Of a DNA stretch of 20,348 nucleotides, positions 18,152-20,348 are shown one piece after another. A model generated the notes under the pieces. That model saw only the letters and a list, made by a program, of their open reading frames with translations. It was not told the origin of the DNA and searched no databases. The stretch is from the IMG/VR virus record IMGVR_UViG_3300025769_001110, positions 1 to 20,348 of that record. One strand, given 5' to 3'. The translations under genes were made by a program, and so were the position numbers. Source of the stretch: a virus. Every line of letters begins with the position of its first letter. The stretch's first letter is position 1.

Positions 18152-19395
18152 ACGAAGAATTCCTCGAGTCCTTGTGGTTGGGTGCTAGTAGTGTTTAAAG
18201 CGAGATCAACTATTTCTTTCACAACCATTTCTCCATCGGAGTGTTGTTTCCAAAATTCAAAAGCCATCTCTCTCCAATCATCTCTCATCGCAGGATCATT
18301 TTTAAGTTTGACCATCTGGTCACGACACTCATTAAAGTTAGTATGGTCAACGCCAAGAGTGCCAGAGTTTTGACATTGACTAATTGGTTTACCTTGTACA
18401 GGATGAATTACATTATCACAAAAGTGCTTGTGAAATAATGGAACTGTACCTGAAGCTATACATTCAGCATGGCAATTTTCTATATTGTTACCATAGTGTT
18501 CTGCTTTTAAAAAGTATAAGTCAGAACCAAATGCTGACCGTGACATACGATCCATAGCTTCTGAGTTTATATATTGTGGATAAAGGTATGCGCCTTTACC
18601 TTCAACTTCTTTGCCATACAAATCAGGTGTAAACTTGACTTCATTAAATTGTTTCTCAGGTCTGAAATGATTTTCTACAATTCTACGATCTGTAGGATTA
18701 TCTGATTTATTATCACGATATAAGACCAGTGGATATTGTATAGAAGCTTCTAGTCCTTCCAACACCGTGATAAATCCTTGCTCCATCAAAGCATCTTGAT
18801 GGAAGTCAATCATAACACTTGGTCCTTTCCACATAGCAGTACGGCCAATCCATCTTACCATGTTGTGTTGTTGTTCTTCAATAGGACGCCAGTACTTTGC
18901 ACGGTGTCCGTCATAATCAAAGCCGAGGCCCATCTTTGTAAGTGGAGTTTCAATTTTATTTTTTCTCATAAACTTACAGAAATCATTTTCCATGCTATGA
19001 GTCATAATGACATCTACATTTTCGCATACTTCTTTTAAGTTAGCATTACGTGCAATGGATGCTGCTTTATGATCTACATTAATAAACGCTTTACGAATAT
19101 TTAATCTTTTTAAGAATGGAACAAAATTATCTTGGCAATCTTGTGGATGAGACTTTGAGGGTACAGAGTAAATGATGGCTAAGTCATAACCATTGTTAAT
19201 AATGTCAGCTGTCTTATCCCAACATGTTCCCATCATAAATTCTTTTTGTTGGATCTCAAGTCCTTTAGCTCTACCCCATTTCTTATCTACTGCAGAAAAT
19301 ATATCTGCATCCGTAACCTTTTGCATTTGAATAGCGCATTGAGTTACACCACAACCCTCGGTTCCTCTACCTAAGATGATTGCAATTCTAGTCAT
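18148..19395 (-). CDS. GT-B fold glycosyltransferase
   Basis: 415 residues from the ATG at 19395, with AAGGA nine bases upstream. The N-terminal MTRIAIILGRGTEGCGVTQC resembles the Gly-rich loop of GT-B enzymes. RWIGRTAMWKGP (about 182-193) matches the nucleotide-sugar-binding GRxxxxKG segment of GT4-like enzymes, and NCHAECIASGTVPLF (about 330-344) matches the ExxAxGxP-type C-terminal motif. It would transfer a sugar from a nucleotide donor; the donor may be the product of the adjacent epimerase. Acceptor candidates are modified DNA bases, virion proteins or a surface glycan. It overlaps the upstream uracil-DNA-glycosylase-like gene by eight bases. I do not see a close match to T4 alpha- or beta-glucosyltransferase. 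Confidence 0.8.
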   Translation of the reverse strand: MTRIAIILGRGTEGCGVTQCAIQMQKVTDADIFSAVDKKWGRAKGLEIQQKEFMMGTCWDKTADIINNGYDLAIIYSVPSKSHPQDCQDNFVPFLKRLNIRKAFINVDHKAASIARNANLKEVCENVDVIMTHSMENDFCKFMRKNKIETPLTKMGLGFDYDGHRAKYWRPIEEQQHNMVRWIGRTAMWKGPSVMIDFHQDALMEQGFITVLEGLEASIQYPLVLYRDNKSDNPTDRRIVENHFRPEKQFNEVKFTPDLYGKEVEGKGAYLYPQYINSEAMDRMSRSAFGSDLYFLKAEHYGNNIENCHAECIASGTVPLFHKHFCDNVIHPVQGKPISQCQNSGTLGVDHTNFNECRDQMVKLKNDPAMRDDWREMAFEFWKQHSDGEMVVKEIVDLALNTTSTQPQGLEEFFV

Positions 19396-19771
19396 TAATA
19401 AATTCCTTACATTCAATTAAAACATTATGTACGTATTTATGATCGTTTAATTTACGATTTCTAGGGGAAGGATGTGGTAAGACAAAGTGATCTACAAAAC
19501 CAAGACGTTTCAAATAGCTCGATACCATTGAACCCCATACAACTATCTTATCATAGTTTTTAAGACTTGTACATAATAAAGTGTGATCAAAAGTCTTAAA
19601 TTTAAAATCCCATTCAGGATCAAATGATAAGTTAGTGAAGGAGACATGTGTGAGGTCCAATTGATCTAACCAGCTATGGAATCTTTTGTATGCAGACCCC
19701 TTTGCCTTACTCACCGCTACCTTTGAAGGATTCATTCCAACAAAGATAATTCTAGACCGAAACGAATTCAT
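19388..19771 (-). CDS. Uracil-DNA-glycosylase-superfamily protein
   Basis: 127 residues from the ATG at 19771, with GGA upstream at good spacing; a TTG seven codons earlier is less likely. IIFVGMNPSKVA (8-19) is the N-terminal motif of the superfamily, KIVVWGSMVSSYLKRLG (75-91) the middle strand-helix, and LPHPSPRNRKLN (98-109) the C-terminal HPSPRN motif whose His and Asn contact DNA or base. The usual polar catalytic residue of motif A (Asp in family 1) is replaced by the MNPS context, as in family 2-like (TDG/MUG) or other divergent members. At 127 residues it is shorter than most family members. It may remove uracil or a modified base, or be a nucleotide-binding relative. It overlaps the dCMP deaminase gene by 20 bases. 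Confidence 0.78.
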   Translation of the reverse strand: MNSFRSRIIFVGMNPSKVAVSKAKGSAYKRFHSWLDQLDLTHVSFTNLSFDPEWDFKFKTFDHTLLCTSLKNYDKIVVWGSMVSSYLKRLGFVDHFVLPHPSPRNRKLNDHKYVHNVLIECKEFIND

Positions 19772-20219
19772 ATTCAATTCCAGCTTCTTCAAACATAGCC
19801 GAAGTTAAAGCAAATGATTCCACCCAATGTTCAGGTATTTCCTGATTAGGCATAACCACACGTTTAACTCCAACTTGAATCACGCCTTTAGCGCAATCAG
19901 AACAAACAGGTAAACCCCATACGTATAATGTAGATCCATCAAGTGATACACCATTATATGTAGCGTTGTATATTACATTTTGTTCTGCATGAACAACATA
20001 CCTGTACTTAATTTCTTTGACAGCGTATCTATTCAAATCATCTTTTATTCCACGAGGAAAGCCATTGTATCCTTGAGCAAGTACTTGCCCTTTCTTTCCT
20101 ATAGCAACTGCACCAATCTTAGATGATGGATCTTTCGACCAAGAACTTACTTCTTTTGCTAATCCTAGGTATCTTATATCCCATTTACTTGACAAGGTGA
20201 AAGTGCCTTTCATATACAT
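19752..20219 (-). CDS. dCMP deaminase
   Basis: 155 residues as drawn from the ATG at 20219. The zinc and catalytic motif VHAEQN (His77, Glu79) and the second zinc motif PVCSDC (Cys106, Cys109) are intact, and YNGFPRGIKDD is typical of phage and host dCMP deaminases. The enzyme converts dCMP to dUMP, feeding thymidylate synthesis. The thymidylate-synthase-family gene directly upstream, overlapping by 35 bases, fits this pathway. Family members usually start at a KWD-type sequence, so the real start may be the TTG at 20195, which would cut the overlap and give a 147-residue protein; AAAGG lies ten bases before it. Confidence 0.92.
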   Translation of the reverse strand: MYMKGTFTLSSKWDIRYLGLAKEVSSWSKDPSSKIGAVAIGKKGQVLAQGYNGFPRGIKDDLNRYAVKEIKYRYVVHAEQNVIYNATYNGVSLDGSTLYVWGLPVCSDCAKGVIQVGVKRVVMPNQEIPEHWVESFALTSAMFEEAGIEYEFVSV

Positions 20220-20348
20220 GCAAGTTTTGTACTTGCCACATAATCATACCAGGCTGAAGTCCTTCATAGCTATGAGCATGTCTATCAATTCTGTTTATGT
20301 TATCACATAACAATGAGAGTACATGCATTTGCCAAGCATAATCATTCT
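20185..20348 (-). CDS. Thymidylate-synthase-family enzyme, C-terminal part (gene continues beyond the window)
   Basis: Only the last 53 or so residues lie in the window. They read NDYAWQMHVLSLLCDNINRI, then HSYEGLQPGMIMWQVQNLHV and YERHFHLVK before the stop. GLQPGMIMWQVQNLHVYERH aligns with the GDxHxYxNH region near the C-terminus of thymidylate synthase. The protein ends about nine residues after the HxY motif, whereas canonical ThyA continues for some 50 residues, so this is a short phage-type member. dUMP methylation, or hydroxymethylation of dCMP or dUMP, are both possible; the deciding residues lie outside the window. The downstream dCMP deaminase overlaps it. Confidence 0.78.
   Translation of the reverse strand, partial: NDYAWQMHVLSLLCDNINRIDRHAHSYEGLQPGMIMWQVQNLHVYERHFHLVK

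Noticed and set aside
1-20348. CRISPR arrays, insertion sequences and integrase or attachment sites.
   Set aside because: No regularly spaced repeats, transposase-like proteins or tRNA-end duplications were seen anywhere in the window.

Overview
The window looks like part of the genome of a T4-like tailed phage (myovirus type) infecting a marine alphaproteobacterium. It is AT-rich and densely packed. Almost everything is on the minus strand, except two genes on the plus strand at 15352-16014. Neighbouring genes are mostly joined by TAATG, TGATG or ATGA start/stop overlaps. Several T4-type late promoter boxes (TATAAATA) can be read, as can host sigma70-type promoters with a TTTAC(A/T) -35 box and a 17-bp spacer. 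Many protein families here are ones I associate from memory with marine T4-like phages; no search was run. The alphaproteobacterial host is inferred mainly from a two-piece, circularly permuted tmRNA gene.

Layout on the minus strand, read from high to low coordinates. (1) 20348-16011 is a nucleotide, DNA and sugar block: the C-terminus of a thymidylate-synthase-family enzyme, a dCMP deaminase, a uracil-DNA-glycosylase-fold protein, a GT-B glycosyltransferase, a UDP-glucuronate-4-epimerase-like enzyme and a C5-cytosine methyltransferase. It ends at a bidirectional terminator shared with the convergent plus-strand pair. (2) 15296-14209 is an early-promoter operon: SleB cell-wall hydrolase, DUF1289 and DUF3310 proteins. 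(3) 14139-13691 is the permuted tmRNA gene with its own promoter. Its acceptor piece comes first, then an intervening segment holding a complete small gene (DUF6356-like), then the coding piece with the tag ANNNFAPSGFALAA. (4) 13671-13019 encodes a two-helix membrane protein and a lipoprotein or outer-membrane-like protein, followed by a strong terminator. (5) 12895-8913 opens with a late promoter and encodes two exported proteins (one Asn/Thr/Ser-rich), a membrane-anchored coiled-coil protein, a small membrane protein and small unknowns. (6) 8883-6050 holds two early-promoter units (unknown proteins, a split small gene, DUF932, a membrane protein, a 33-residue very basic peptide) and ends at a terminator. 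(7) 6041-17 is a late operon beginning at a late promoter placed directly against that terminator. It encodes likely virion or prohead proteins, several with an N-terminus resembling the T4 capsid-targeting sequence; one has a nucleotidyltransferase domain and another a ligase-like KxDG motif.

Two observations stand out. The first is a phage-borne permuted tmRNA with a G3:U70 alanine identity pair and a protein gene inside its intervening segment. The second is a cluster of late genes whose products start with a T4-like capsid-targeting and protease-cleavage signal, which suggests enzymes packaged in the head. Both are read directly from sequence, but their function is inference.
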